64,000 nucleotides of DNA from Carya illinoinensis (Eukaryota; Streptophyta; Magnoliopsida; Fagales; Juglandaceae). This document shows positions 37,571 through 49,017 of the stretch, one piece after another (within the stretch, counting starts at the first letter, position 1; the number at the start of each line of letters is the position of its first letter). Both the position numbers and the translations under genes were made by a program. Location: assembly GCF_018687715.1 (NCBI RefSeq), contig NC_056766.1:15347501-15411500 (forward strand). Reading direction: 5' to 3'. The notes under the pieces are model-generated. The model had not been told where the DNA came from and searched no databases. It saw nothing but the letters and a program-made list of their open reading frames with translations.

Positions 37571-37990
37571 TATGTAATTAAAGTACGATAACTTTGCAGT
37601 AGTCATGTCTTCAAAAGAAAAAGATGAAGAAAGGGAAAGCTTGAAAGAGAAAATGAAACTGATCATAGGTGCGTTTAAAGATCAATAATTCAATCCACAG
37701 AAATGTTGGGGACAGATCATTTGGATGTTCTGATCCTCACGTTTCATCATCCTAATTTATCTGCCAATTGATCTCCGTGTAATATAAGCCGCAAATAAAT
37801 TTTGTCTCTTGAGATGCTCTAATTTAGACGCAAGAACTTAAAATTATGTCGCAAAAGCTTAATAACCATTCGATTAACCATTTTGGCACTAGTTGCGTCA
37901 AAAATTAGCAACCACTTCAATTAAAAACGACGTAGATGTTTTCTTTTTATGTCAATTTTAAAAAATACGGAAATATTTTAGACACAACAA

Positions 37991-38008
37991 GTCGTTTTTT
38001 TTATAGTG
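37991..38008 (-). mobile_element. Possible CACTA-type terminus
   Basis: The minus strand begins CACTATAAAAAAAACGAC, resembling CACTA-element ends. No partner end or transposase was found. Confidence 0.25.
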
Positions 38009-39659
38009 ATATAGTACTTGATTACTTGAGAATAAAGAGGAGAAGTGGTCCCTTTTTCTTGTACCCATGATCTCAATAATATTACTTGATCGAAGTTTTT
38101 TTGGTTCTTAATTGGAATAAAGAGGAGAAGTGGATGAAACCCAATAAGCATGATCTCATTCATATCAAAAGAATTACTCATAATACACTTCTAATTTAAT
38201 TAATTATTGAGAAATGCTTTAATCACAAAAAAAAATTATAAAAATAAATTTATAAACTAACGTAAAATAATAAAATAATAAATGATAGAATCACTTGAAT
38301 TTCTATGATGATTGAGCGGATCTCTCAATCTCGCTAGAAGGGGGAGTTGCATAGCTGACATGGATGAGGTTGAAGTTGTTCTCAATAATAATGTCGTCGA
38401 ACTGAATCCATGTGTAGTCATTGAGATAGCTAGCTGTAGTGCTGCCCCCGTGGACCTCTATTAGGTGTGAGCTCACAAATTCGAAAATCCTTTTTGGCAT
38501 ATCTTTCGTTTTAATCGTTTATATATTTAATTTTTTAATTTTAATAATTCATATATTTAATATTTTTAAAATTTAATAATTAAAAAATTAATTATTAATA
38601 TATTGATGTATTTTTTATTTTCAAAAAATATTTAAAAATACTTTTAAAAAAGTAATAAATAAAATATTTGTACAACAGCCATAAGATTTCTGCTCCCATG
38701 TTTTACTGTTTTCCCATTTCCCTGTCCAATGCATATAATCTTTATTCAAATTGTTGGGCTGCTAGCTGTACCTTGGAGCCCAAATTGAAATTAATGAATG
38801 TTCCTCCAGTATGAGCAAAAACAAAATGATTATAGTGGGCCCAATCTCAGAGACAACCTTCGACTAGCGAGTCATGGACAACCATAAAAATTTATTCTTT
38901 CTTCGCAATAGTCTACGATGCAAACGAAAACAGAGAGCTACTTTTGTAGTTTAGGTAGTAAATTGAAAAATAGGTGATGGTTTTTGCAGCTTGTTAATGT
39001 TAATATAAGATCATGTGTAAGGATTATAAGCCCATTCAAAAGCCCAAATTGAGTTATAAAAGCCCATAACCGAATGAAGGTTGACTATAATTAAAAAAAA
39101 ATTAAACAAATCCCGCATTTTTGAATTAAGACCTTGTGTGTCACAATCAATACCGATTTTGTTGGCAGTTTTGCCTTAATATACATAATTTTGGTCTGTC
39201 ATTTCAATCAAAGATTACACATGGCATGCTAGCTGTTTGGAAAAAGAACGGCAAGTAATTTTCAAGATATAATACCGGTCGTCTAAATAGAGTGGAATAA
39301 GGAATGTAAATAAATTATCATGCTGGTTTTGTTTTCAAGATAAATGGCATGCCATTTTACGTGCAATAAACAAATTATAACCTACGCACAACGCCACAAA
39401 AGGATTAGATGCCCTTTAACCTAATTGGAAAATAGATGCATGCAGTACAAGAATTTGTGTCCTTTGAATTAAGCACAATGATGAAGAAAGAAGAAGGAGA
39501 AGGAGGAAAATAAGAAGCTTTTTTTTACTCACTGTCAGCCTTACATTATTTAAGATCATATTGCTTATTTTCTCGTATTATAGCCCAGCCATACATTTTG
39601 ATATGAAGCCAAATGCCTTGGAGAAGTCGGGTGGTCATGTCTTCTTTCAAAGCCTCTGC

Positions 39660-39944
39660 CTATGGCTGATTAGGAGGTGGGGGTGAGTAGAAGTAGAATG
39701 CCTTCGAAGGGGAAGATCGCCCATCTGCAGCAGCACTAGGTGGTGGTGGAGAGTAGAAGTAGAACCCTTTCATTTTAGGCGAAAGTGAAAGCAGCTTCCG
39801 GTTGAGGCCGTGGCGTTGAGGCAAGTCCTCAGCTAGATAATTAGTCTCTTGCATGGTAGGGTGTGAGAAAAGAGGCTGAAATGAACTAAAGAGAAGTGAA
39901 AACATGAGGAGAACACCCCAAACTTGGGTTTGAGAGAACTCCAT
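39660..39944 (-). CDS. Small secreted extensin-like peptide, copy 1 (94 aa)
   Basis: An intronless frame of 94 residues. Residues 1-27 form a signal peptide (short start, then VWGVLLMFSLLFSSF), predicting secretion to the cell wall space. Residues 28-59 are a linker conserved in all copies (TMQETNYLAEDL, then HGLNRK and LSLSP). Two identical modules FYFYSPPPP lie at 61-69 and 83-91, joined by SAAADGRSSPSKA, and the protein ends NQP. Ser followed by four Pro is the extensin motif for hydroxylation and arabinosylation, and the F-Y-F-Y groups could be cross-linked. There is no Cys after the signal peptide. An upstream in-frame ATG at 39980 is rejected because the TATA box lies only 11 bp before it. 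I do not recognise a named family. A hydroxyproline-rich signalling peptide or a mini-extensin are both possible. Confidence 0.8.
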   Translation of the reverse strand: MEFSQTQVWGVLLMFSLLFSSFQPLFSHPTMQETNYLAEDLPQRHGLNRKLLSLSPKMKGFYFYSPPPPSAAADGRSSPSKAFYFYSPPPPNQP

Positions 39945-39984
39945 GATTCTTAAATGGTTGTGAGAATGTGAAAAGGCCAATCCA

Positions 39985-39991
39985 ATTTATA
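39985..39991 (-). promoter_or_regulatory. TATA box of peptide gene copy 1
   Basis: TATAAAT on the minus strand, 47 bp before the chosen ATG. It is conserved in sequence and spacing in all three copies. Confidence 0.75.
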
Positions 39992-40108
39992 GGCTAAGAG
40001 GGATGGAAAATTGGAAAGTACATTTATGTAGGCAAAAAATAGTCTAAATTATAAGGCAGGGCCACATGTTTTCTTGTCAACAAAAAGATAAATTTGGGGT
40101 GGAAAAGT

Positions 40109-40136
40109 AGTCAAATTTTGATAGATTTTTGGTCAA
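40109..40136 (-). promoter_or_regulatory. Pair of W-box motifs upstream of peptide gene copy 1
   Basis: TTGACT (40109-40114) and TTGACC (40131-40136) on the minus strand match the WRKY binding core. Equivalent pairs occur at 46547-46574 and 51977-52004. Binding is inferred, not shown. Confidence 0.4.
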
Positions 40137-40780
40137 AACCGTCCAACTTTTGGGGCGTAAAGAATGGTTTATGGTCGAATTTCCTTTTTTTTGGCCTACG
40201 TGATTTGATATTTGAACTTAATATACTCTCTATTTAAAGGATTACTTAAATTTTATCTATAATTAGCACATGATTTCTTCAAAATTGCTCTATAGCTAGC
40301 ATAAAACATATGGATTTTTACGATATTACGAGGATGTTTTAGAACAACTCTTACAATAATTTAGGACATAAAAGTTGTAAATCCCAATTATTTTTATTAA
40401 TTTAGTATTTATGGCATTAATTAATATATATATATTTAAGATATTTTTTTATTTTTTTCAAATAGAATGCACAGAACTTGCACATGCTACAACTGTAAAT
40501 ATCATATATCAATTTTATAATATTTATTATTATTTATGTAATTTTTTAAAAATATTAGAAATTTGTTAATTATTGTAGCCACCACAAGAATTTGCTTTTA
40601 TTGATAATAAAATGCTACCTAATAATGCACTAGGGGTAGGGACTGAAATAAATTGGAAATTACTCTTACAGATATGATAGCAGCTGTATTAAATGGTTTA
40701 ACTTAAAAACTATGCAATTCTCCACCATCCAAAAATGGTGGACCCATTTTCATTTTTTACTATTTTCTTTTCTTTCCTTT

Positions 40781-40812
<32 letters not shown>

Positions 40813-40900
40813 GTCATTTTGCTCCCCAATAAATGCCTTGTTAAATGTTAATTTTTTTTCTTTTATAGTAATAAGCTCTTAAATAATTTTTCGTTTAAGG

Positions 40901-41506
40901 TGCAGAAGTAGGGGCAATACGGTGTGGGGGTGGGGTTTTCCTCCCCGCCACCCACTCCCGCATCCTGGGTGCGGGACGGATATCCAATCCACCCTATCTC
41001 ATTTTCACTTTAAATATTGACTACATTTCACTATGTTAAAAAATTATTTTTAGATCTAAAGGCGATAAAAAAAATATATTTTTAGATCTAAATTGTAAAT
41101 TTAAATTTTATAAATATGACTATAATTTAAAAATTATTTAGTTTTTAAATTTGCTAGTGCGTATTTTGTGTAAGTTGTATTGTAGTAATTTTTAAACTAT
41201 ATAGTTTTTAAATTTGCTAATGCATACTTTTAAACAAGTCTAGTAAATTGTAATATATATTTATATATACACAATTTCTAAAATATAAATATATATTTAT
41301 ATTTATATATATAAACATATATTTATGTTTTTATATATATAATATATATATATATAGATGAGGGCAGGGTAGGGGAAATGCGGGGCCTCCCCACCCCCCG
41401 CCCCCACCCATGCGGGGCGGTGTTGCCCGCCCCGTCGTGCGGGGGTGAGGTGAACGGGGCCGGGGTAGCAGAGTGTGTGGCCCCGCTACCCACCCCTATG
41501 CAGAAG
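40901..41506. mobile_element. hAT-superfamily MITE with perfect 8-bp target duplication (unit 1 only)
   Basis: The element is 40909-41498 (590 bp). Its ends are TAGGGGCAATACGG and, reversed, TAGGGGTGGGTAGCGG. It is flanked on both sides by TGCAGAAG, an exact 8-bp target duplication. Both ends are GC-rich and the centre is AT-rich with no coding potential. The uninterrupted target is visible at 47585 in unit 2 (GGTGCAGAAGAGTCC) and 53060 in unit 3 (GGTGCAGAAGAATCC). Confidence 0.9.
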
Positions 41507-41814
41507 AGTCCATATATATAATAAATTAAAGGGACCCCTCTTGATGCGGAAAGATCTCGTGCAATTGATTTCAAAGGAAATATTGAAAAAGACAGTTCAA
41601 GACGCTACATCCCTTTCAAAAAAATAAATATTTTATGTGTATTTTATGTATAGTTATTTTTATATAATCTTTATGCATTTTACTAATATGATTAGCTGTA
41701 ACATTTTTTTTTAATATAAAACAACTGTTTTGATCAATCACATTAATAAAATATATAAAAAAAATATAAAAATGACTATATGTACTTGATAGAAACAATC
41801 ATTTCCCTAGTACG

Positions 41815-42220
41815 GGATTGCAGATGATCACTGGCCGTAGATCAGTCCGCTCAACGCCGTGATTTCTACTATATTTTCGTTTTTCCTAACCAGTAATCTC
41901 GAAAAAATAATTGCGGATCTCTCCAAAAATTACCAAAAGAATTGCGAATGTCTTATTACCATCTTTTAAGACAGCGTCTTCTTGATATGACATGGATGAA
42001 AACCAAAAAATTGGTCGCTAAAACCAATTTTCTTTATTTTTTGTATCCACCTCTTTGCACTGTTATCATTGTTCATGGATGTATGTTAGGGAACCCACCC
42101 CCTCCTCATGTATCATCTTTTCTACTTTTTTAATGAAGTCTACTCGCTTACTTAGAAAAAAAATTATATTAATTTTGATAATATATTAATGTTTTCAAAT
42201 ATATTTTATTAAGTGTCTAA
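41815..42220 (+). mobile_element. LINE-like 3' tail shared by units 1 and 2
   Basis: About 400 bp present here and at about 49225-49640 but absent from unit 3 near 53350. It ends CTACTTTTTTAATGAAGTCT...TACTTAGAAAAAAAA, which looks like the end of a plant LINE with its poly(A). A frame-broken string like FYFFNE.YSL just before it fits a degraded C-terminus. Classification is tentative. Confidence 0.45.
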
Positions 42221-42360
42221 TAAGGAGTCTGTCTCGGAATAATTTTGAAATATAATTGATATGGTATTTCTCGCCTATCACAAAATGTCAAACTAGCATT
42301 CACATCTTTTAATGATGAAAAACATTTTAGTCAGAAAGAGATTATATAAAAATGTTATTT

Positions 42361-42696
42361 GATATAAAATGTTAGATTGTAAAACTATTTTTATTTTAAG
42401 ATAAATCTAACTTATCATATAAATTCAGGTTATGGGTTTATTTTTGTAAAATCTATATGCAACTGTAATATTTCTCTTAATGATATGATATTTTATGGTA
42501 AATTAAGAATTACATTTATATATAAAATGTTAGATTGTAAAACTAATTTTATTTTAAGACAGATCTAACTTATCATATAAATTCAGGTTATGAGTTTATT
42601 TTTGTAAAATCTATATGCAACTGTAATATTTCTCTTAATGATATGATATTTTATGGTAAATTAAGAATTACATTTATATATAAAGTATAAACTAGA
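42361..42696. repeat. 168-bp tandem duplication private to unit 1
   Basis: ATAAAATGTTAGATTGTAAA and TGATATGATATTTTATGGTA recur at a 168-bp offset. Units 2 (about 49790) and 3 (about 53505) have a single copy. Confidence 0.9.
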
Positions 42697-42815
42697 ATTA
42701 TGATACCCTTTGTTTAAACTTGAGATTTTTATTTATTTTTTGGTAAGCAACTACAAGTCAAGAGTTCTTCTTTTTTTTTTTTAATTCTTTTTCTTTTTCC
42801 TTGGACATGTCTAAA

Positions 42816-44724
42816 GTTGCTACTAGAGCTGAGAATCGGACGGTCCGGACCGAATAAACCGACCAGACCGGCCCTATTTGGACCGGACCGAACTGGACCG
42901 AATCGAGACCGGTCCGGTCCTGTCCAATTTTTAAGGGACCGAAAGGGTTCGGTCCGGTCCCGGTCCGAGGGGTTTTCACCCCGGACCGAACCGAATAGAA
43001 ATTAAAAAAATATATATTATTTATATATATTATTTATATAATAGTTGTATATAATTAATTATATAATATATGGTATAAAAAAATATTAATAGTCTAATTT
43101 AGACTATAGTTATACTTATACTAATATAGTTATACTAAATCACTATAACTAATACTTTAACAATAGTTATAGTGACCTATACTAATAGTCTACTATTAAT
43201 ACTAATATACTTATTATATAATTTATATAGTTAAACTAATCACTATAATTAATACTATATATAGCTATATAGTATATTTATCACTTTAATTAATATAATT
43301 TAATTATCACTATACTTATATTTAATTAATATATATAAATCATTATAGTTAATACTTATTTAGTTATACTAAAGCACTGATTCACCATAACTAATATTAC
43401 TAATATATAGCTATATTAATGGTCTAATACTATTATAATTTATATGGTTATACTAATCATAATAAGTTAATAACTAAATCACTAGAAATATAACTATATA
43501 TATTTAATATGAATGTATTATTATATTATTTAATATATGACTATAATATATAGTACGAGTATATATTAATATATTATAAGAGTTATAGTATAAATATAAT
43601 ATATAAATTATAATATACTAAATCACTATAACAATATAACTAATACTAATATATAGTTATACTAATAGTCTACTATTATATAGTTATACTAATCACTATA
43701 ATTAAAACTAATATATAGCTATACAATATACTTATATAATTGTACTAATACTATTAGTCTATTATATAGTCTAAGACTCAATTCTAATATAGGCTATATA
43801 GTTATAACTAATACTAATATTTATATTAATACTAATAATGTAAAATATAGTTATACTAACTAATTGATTCAATATAACTAATATTACTAATATAATATAG
43901 CCAAATTGAATTACTAATAGTCTAATACTAATACAATTATATAGTTATACTAATCATAAATTCATAATAATTAAATCATTATAAATCTATAACTATATAT
44001 ATTTAGTATCAATGTATTACTATATTCTTTAATGTATAACTATTAACTATAATATATAGTACTAGTATAACCAATCAAAAAAATATATATAGTACTAGTA
44101 TATATATTAATGTATTAACATATTATAAAAGTTATAATATAAATTATAATATATCATATATTTGTAAATTTATAATAGTATTAGTATAGTTAGCTTAATA
44201 TATAATATGTTAGTATTAAATCACTATAACTACATAGAGTATTCGTAATAAGAGTATTACTATTATTTAATATAGTATTACTATCATTACATATAGTTAT
44301 TAGTTATAGTATTAGTACTAGTATAGTTATTAGTACTAATAGACTAATAGTATTAGTTATTAGTATTACATATAGTTACATATATAGTTATCAATATTAC
44401 TATTATTACATATAGTTATTAGTTATAATATTATTACTAATAGATTAATAGTATTAGCGTATTACTAATATATATATAATAGTATACTATATGTATATAT
44501 ATTAAATATATCATAATATAATTATATAAGTATTAAACAAAATGTCATTAAAAAAAAAGTCAACAGTGGACCAAATGGACCGACCGGATCGGACCGATCC
44601 CAGATGGAGTTCGGTCCTGTCCAGGGTGGACCGGATTTTCACCGTAGACCGAATAGGTCCAGTCCGGTTCACAAAATCTCTCCAGACTGGATCAGATCGG
44701 ATCGAACTCACCCCTAATTGCTGC
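42816..44724. mobile_element. hAT-type non-autonomous element, 1.9 kb (unit 1 only)
   Basis: The element is 42824-44716. It begins TAGAGCTGAGAATCGG and its reversed right end begins TAGGGGTGAGTTCG. Flanking octamers GTTGCTAC and ATTGCTGC each differ by one base from the empty target GTTGCTGC, which is visible in units 2 and 3. Both ends are dense in GGACCG/CGGTCC words, and the 1.5 kb centre is almost pure A+T with many TATAGTTATACTAAT-like repeats. There is no transposase. Confidence 0.85.
43010..44530. repeat. AT-only internal repeat field of the 1.9 kb hAT element
   Basis: Many degenerate copies of ATATAGTTATACTAAT and CACTATAACTAATACT in direct order, with almost no G or C. It is non-coding. 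Confidence 0.8.
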
Positions 44725-46097
44725 TAAAAGAATGAACCTTAATTAATTCCGAATATTTCAGCTTTGTTTCAAACAAGTCATAGACAAACCTATCTAATGC
44801 TCTAGAAAGAAAGCAAGGGAGAAAGCAATGAAAGTGATGCCCTTCTGTTGAAGGACGTTGCTGGTCTATTTGGAATTTATTTTTTATTTTTCTTTTATCT
44901 ATTTTTTTAATATTTTTTATTATTAAGAAAAAAATACACAACTTAGAAAACCTTTTTCACATGTCTTTCATTTTGATCGTTTATATATTTAATTTTTTTT
45001 AAAACTTAATAGCTAAAGAATTGATTATATATTGATGTATTTTTTATTTTTAAAAAATATTTAAAGATATTTACAAAAAAGCAAAAATAAATATAAATAA
45101 ATAAATAAAATATTTGTACAACAGCCATAAGATTTCTGCTCCCATGTTTTACTGTGTTCCCATTTCCCTGTCCAATGCATATAATCTGTATTCAACTTGT
45201 TGGGCTGCTAGCTGTACCTTGGGGCCCAAATTGAGATTAATGAATGTTCCTCCAGTATGAGCAAAAACAAAAATGATTATAGTGGGCCCAATCTCAGAGA
45301 CAACCTTTGACTAGCGAGTCATGGACAACCATAAAAATTTATTCTTTCTTCGCAATAGTCTATGATGCAAACTTTAAAACAGAGAGCTACTTTTGTAGTT
45401 TAGGAAGTAAATTGAACAATAAGTGTTTTAACTTTGTTAATGTTAATATAAGATCATGTGTAAGGATTATAAGCCCATTCAAAAGCCCATATTGAGTAAT
45501 AGAAGCCCATAACCAAATGAAGGTTGACTATAATTAAAAAAAATTAAACAAATCCCGCCTTTTCGCATTAAGATCGTGTGTGTCACACTCAATATCGATT
45601 TTGCTGGCAATTTTGCCTTAATATACATAATTTTGGCCTGTCGTTTCAACCAAAGATCACACATGGCCCACTAACCATCTGGAGAAAGAACGGCACACAA
45701 TTTTCAAGATATAATACCTGTCGTCTAAATGGAGTGGAATAAGAAATGTAAAAAAATTGTCATGCTGGTTTTGTTTCCAAGATAAATGACATGCCGTTTT
45801 ATGTACGATAAACAAATTATATCCTACGTACAACGTCACAAAAGGATTAGATGCCCCTTAACCTAATTTGAAAACGGATGCACGCAGTACAAGAATTTGT
45901 GTCCTCTTAATTAAGCACAATGATGAAGAAAGAAGGAGGATGAGGAAAATAAAAAGTTTTATTTACTCACTGTTAGCCTTATATTATTTAAGATCATATT
46001 GCTTATTTTCTTATACTATAGCCCTGCCATACATTTTGATATGAAGCCAAATGCCTTGGAGAAGGTGGGTAATCATGACTTCTTTCAAAGCCTCTGC

Positions 46098-46382
46098 TTA
46101 TGGCTGGTTAGGAGGTGGGGGTGAGTAGAAGTAGAATGCTTTCGAAGGGGAAGATCGCCCATCAGCAGCAGCACTAGGTGGTGGTGGAGAGTAGAAGTAG
46201 AACCCTTTCACTTGAGGTGAAAGTGAAAGCATCTTCCGGTTGAGGCCGTGGCGTTGCAGCAAGTCCTCAGCTAGATAATTAGTCTCTTGCATGGTAGGGT
46301 GTGAGAAAAGAGGCTGAAATGAACTAAAGAGAAATGAAAACATGAAGAGAACACCCCAAACTTGGGTTTGAGAGAACTCCAT
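46098..46382 (-). CDS. Small secreted extensin-like peptide, copy 2 (94 aa)
   Basis: Same length and layout as copy 1: signal peptide (1-27), conserved linker, two FYFYSPPPP modules at 61-69 and 83-91, C-terminal NQP. By eye it differs from copy 1 at six positions, all in the signal peptide or linker (two Leu-to-Phe, then Pro-to-Leu, Leu-to-Met, Lys-to-Gln, Met-to-Val). The module region from residue 60 to the end is identical. The frame is intact. The upstream ATG at 46418 lies 5 bp past the TATA box and is not used as start. Retained open frames in a region full of decayed transposons suggest that the protein is under selection, which is inference. Confidence 0.8.
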   Translation of the reverse strand: MEFSQTQVWGVLFMFSFLFSSFQPLFSHPTMQETNYLAEDLLQRHGLNRKMLSLSPQVKGFYFYSPPPPSAAADGRSSPSKAFYFYSPPPPNQP

Positions 46383-46422
46383 GATTTTTAAATGGCTGTG
46401 AGAATGTGAAAAGGCCAATCCA

Positions 46423-46429
46423 ATTTATA
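46423..46429 (-). promoter_or_regulatory. TATA box of peptide gene copy 2
   Basis: TATAAAT on the minus strand, 47 bp before the chosen ATG, identical to copy 1. Confidence 0.75.
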
Positions 46430-47664
46430 GGCCAAGAGGGATGGAAAATTGGAAAGTACATTTATGTAGGCAAAAAATAGTCTAAATTATAAGGCAGGGC
46501 CACATGTTTTCTTGTCAACAAGAAGATAAATTTAGGGTGGAAAAGTAGTCAAATTTTGATAGATTTTTGGTCAAAACCTTTCAACTTTTGGGGCGTAAAG
46601 AATGCTTTATGGTCTAATTTCCTGTTTTTTTGGCCTACGTGATTTGATATTTGAACTTAATATGCTCTCTATTTAAGGGATTACTTAAATTTTATCTATA
46701 ATTAGCACATGATTTCTTCAAAGTTGCTCTATAGCTAGCATAAAACATGTGGATTTTTAAACATCGTTACGATATTTTGTCAAAGATCTTTTCTCTCTAT
46801 CATGAGGATGTTTTAGAACAACTCTTACAATAATTTAGGGCATAAAAGTTGTAAATCCCAATTATTTTTATCAATTTAGTATTTATGGAATTAATTAATA
46901 TATATATATTCAATATAATAAATCTTGCTGTATAAAGATTTTATTTCTTTAATTTGAAAAATAGTGATTCAAGCTTGTGAAACTATATATCACACAATGT
47001 TTTGGTGGCCATGAAAGGTGGCACAGATAGTGGCCTTGTGATCATGTTGAGAATTAGAAGACCATGGGCATCAAGTACAACTTTCCTTTTTGTCGTTCCA
47101 ATAAAGTCATGTTAGCACTAGATAACTCGAAGAATAATATTAGATACAGTTCTAAAATTTGCAAATCTCATGCGCTCTTTTTAAGAAAAAAAAAAAAAAA
47201 CAGGAGAATGTACAAGGCTTGCACATGCTACGACTATAAATATCAAATATCAATTTTATAATATTTATTATGATTTATGTAATTTTAAAAAAAATAGATA
47301 TTTATTAATTATTGTAGTCCCCACAAGAATTTGCTTTTATTGATAATAAAATGCTACCTAATAATGCACTAGGGGTAGGGGCTGAAATAAATTGGAAATT
47401 ACTCTTAGAGATATGATAGCAGCTGTGTATTAAATGGTTTAACTTAAAAACCATACAATCCTCCACCATCCAAAAATGGTGGACCCATTTTCAATTTTCA
47501 CCCCCCTTAAATGCCTTGTTAAATGTTAATTTTTTCTTTTATAGTAATAAGTTCTTAAATAATTTTTCTTCTCTCCATTTGAGGTGCAGAAGAGTCCATG
47601 GCTGAGGTGGACAGGATATATAATAAATAAAAGGGACTCCTCTTGATGCGAAAAGATCTCGTGC

Positions 47665-49017
47665 AATTTTTTTTTTTATTTTTTGATAAATAGAGTAAAA
47701 CTTTATTTCATGGCATAACAAGAGTTACATAACAACGTGATCAAACCATAAGGCATGACCAGCAAAATCTAGGATAGAGCCCCACCACATCTGAACATCC
47801 AACACATTCCAAGCATATCTAACTAAACTATGACCCACTCCATTACCCTCCCAATATACATGCTCAATAACCACTTCATTAAAACAACTCATCAGACTTT
47901 TAACTTCCATGATTAAGTTGCCATTTACTGATGATGATTCCTGTGTAGATTGCAGCCCAGAGGAAGACACATTTGCGATCCCCTCAAGATAGCTAACAAC
48001 TCAATAGTAGATGGTTCATGCACTTCAGGTTTTGAGACTGTTGTTGCCATCACTACCATATCATTGTTGTCACGTAGTATCATCTCAATACCAGCCTTTC
48101 TGTACTCTATGAAGATCGCCCTATCAATATTTAGTTTCAAGAAATTAGGTTGAGGAGGTTTCCACCTATAAAAATTCCTTGCATCAGATACATTTGTAGT
48201 CTTTAGGACAGAGAAAGACTACATTTGTCGTTAGTCAATACATTCTTCACATTTTCCTTAAACCTTTTCTGTTGTTGAAACCGTAAACCTGTTAGAACAA
48301 AATAACTCCACATTTTTGCTAGTTGAAGACAAAACAACAATATGATTAACATCTTCCTCCCTTTTTTCACAGAAACAGCAACCACCTTCCACTCCAATGT
48401 TTCGATGTCTTAAACTTGTGAGGGTAGGTAGGATAATTTTGCAAGCACGCCATGCAAAAGTTTTGATCTTCTGGGGCACATTCATCTTCCATAATTTCTT
48501 CCACATGTGTTTATCTTGAAACCAACTAGAAGATTCTGCCATTTCTCTCAAACTTAGTGCTTGAAACAGCCTATAGGCACTCTTCACGGTAAAACAACCA
48601 TTAACTTCCTCTATCCATATCCATTTGTCTCTATACGGCACAAAAGGCACTATAATCTTTAGAATTTCATCAGTTATCATTGGATTAAAGAGAGCTCTAA
48701 CAGTGTCAATCCTCCAAGTTCTTGTGTCTTGAGTAATAAGGTTATCCACAGTTGCATCCTCTTGACACTCCAGCAACCCAACCTAGGAATTTCTATTTAA
48801 AATTTTAAAACCAGGAACCCAATAATCTTTCAAAATAGAGATAGATGCAACAAACCCTATTCACCGTCTACAGCCCTCTATTAACCATTTCTTTACCTCA
48901 AAAATCCCTCTCCATGCATAAGAGGGATGCAACCCCAACTTTGACTAAAAAAAGAACTAGTTGGAAAATATTTAGCTTTATGTATCCTTTGCAACAGTGA
49001 CCCTTTATTTTGTAGTA
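47665..49017 (-). mobile_element. 5'-truncated LINE with zf-RVT and RNase H regions (unit 2 only)
   Basis: On the minus strand the insert begins near AKYFPTSSF (about 48965) and ends in a poly(A) tract, seen as T-rich sequence at 47665-47695. Unit 1 (41560) and unit 3 (53140) have the plain sequence CGTGCAATTGATTT at this site. Truncation at the 5' end and the poly(A) tail are normal for LINE insertion. About 15 bp of target are missing and no clear duplication is seen. Confidence 0.85.
47725..48965 (-). pseudogene. LINE ORF2 C-terminal part, broken
   Basis: Three open pieces follow one another on the minus strand. 48776-48258 encodes the zf-RVT region (FTVKSAYRLFQAL, WKMNVPQKIKTFAWRA, CCFCEKREEDVNH). 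48140-47925 encodes the start of an RNase H (MKLNIDRAIF, ELLAILRGSQ). 47970-47725 encodes its end (IEHVYWEGNGVGHSLVRYAW). Frameshifts and stops separate them. The reverse transcriptase is absent. Confidence 0.8.

Larger units (their letters stand above)
36352..38482. other. Intergenic, no confident gene
   Basis: AT-rich DNA with a 60-bp tandem duplication (37451-37570) and a CACTA-like end at 37991-38008. The small minus-strand frame at 38303-38500 is not recognised. Confidence 0.5.
38483..44947. repeat. Tandem segmental duplication, unit 1
   Basis: First of three units. It begins near CCTTTTTGGCAT and runs to the same point before unit 2. Without its private insertions (40909-41498 and 42824-44716) it is about 4.0 kb. 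It carries one peptide gene and a private 168-bp tandem duplication (42361-42696). Sequence identity to units 2 and 3 is high along long stretches, including non-coding DNA. Confidence 0.9.

Noticed and set aside
38303..38500. 65-codon minus-strand frame just outside unit 1
   Set aside because: No domain or signal peptide, and its start overlaps the edge of the duplicated unit. Chance open frame is likely.
41323..41574. 83-codon minus-strand frame across a GC-rich patch
   Set aside because: Lies within the hAT MITE terminus; GC-rich non-coding DNA.
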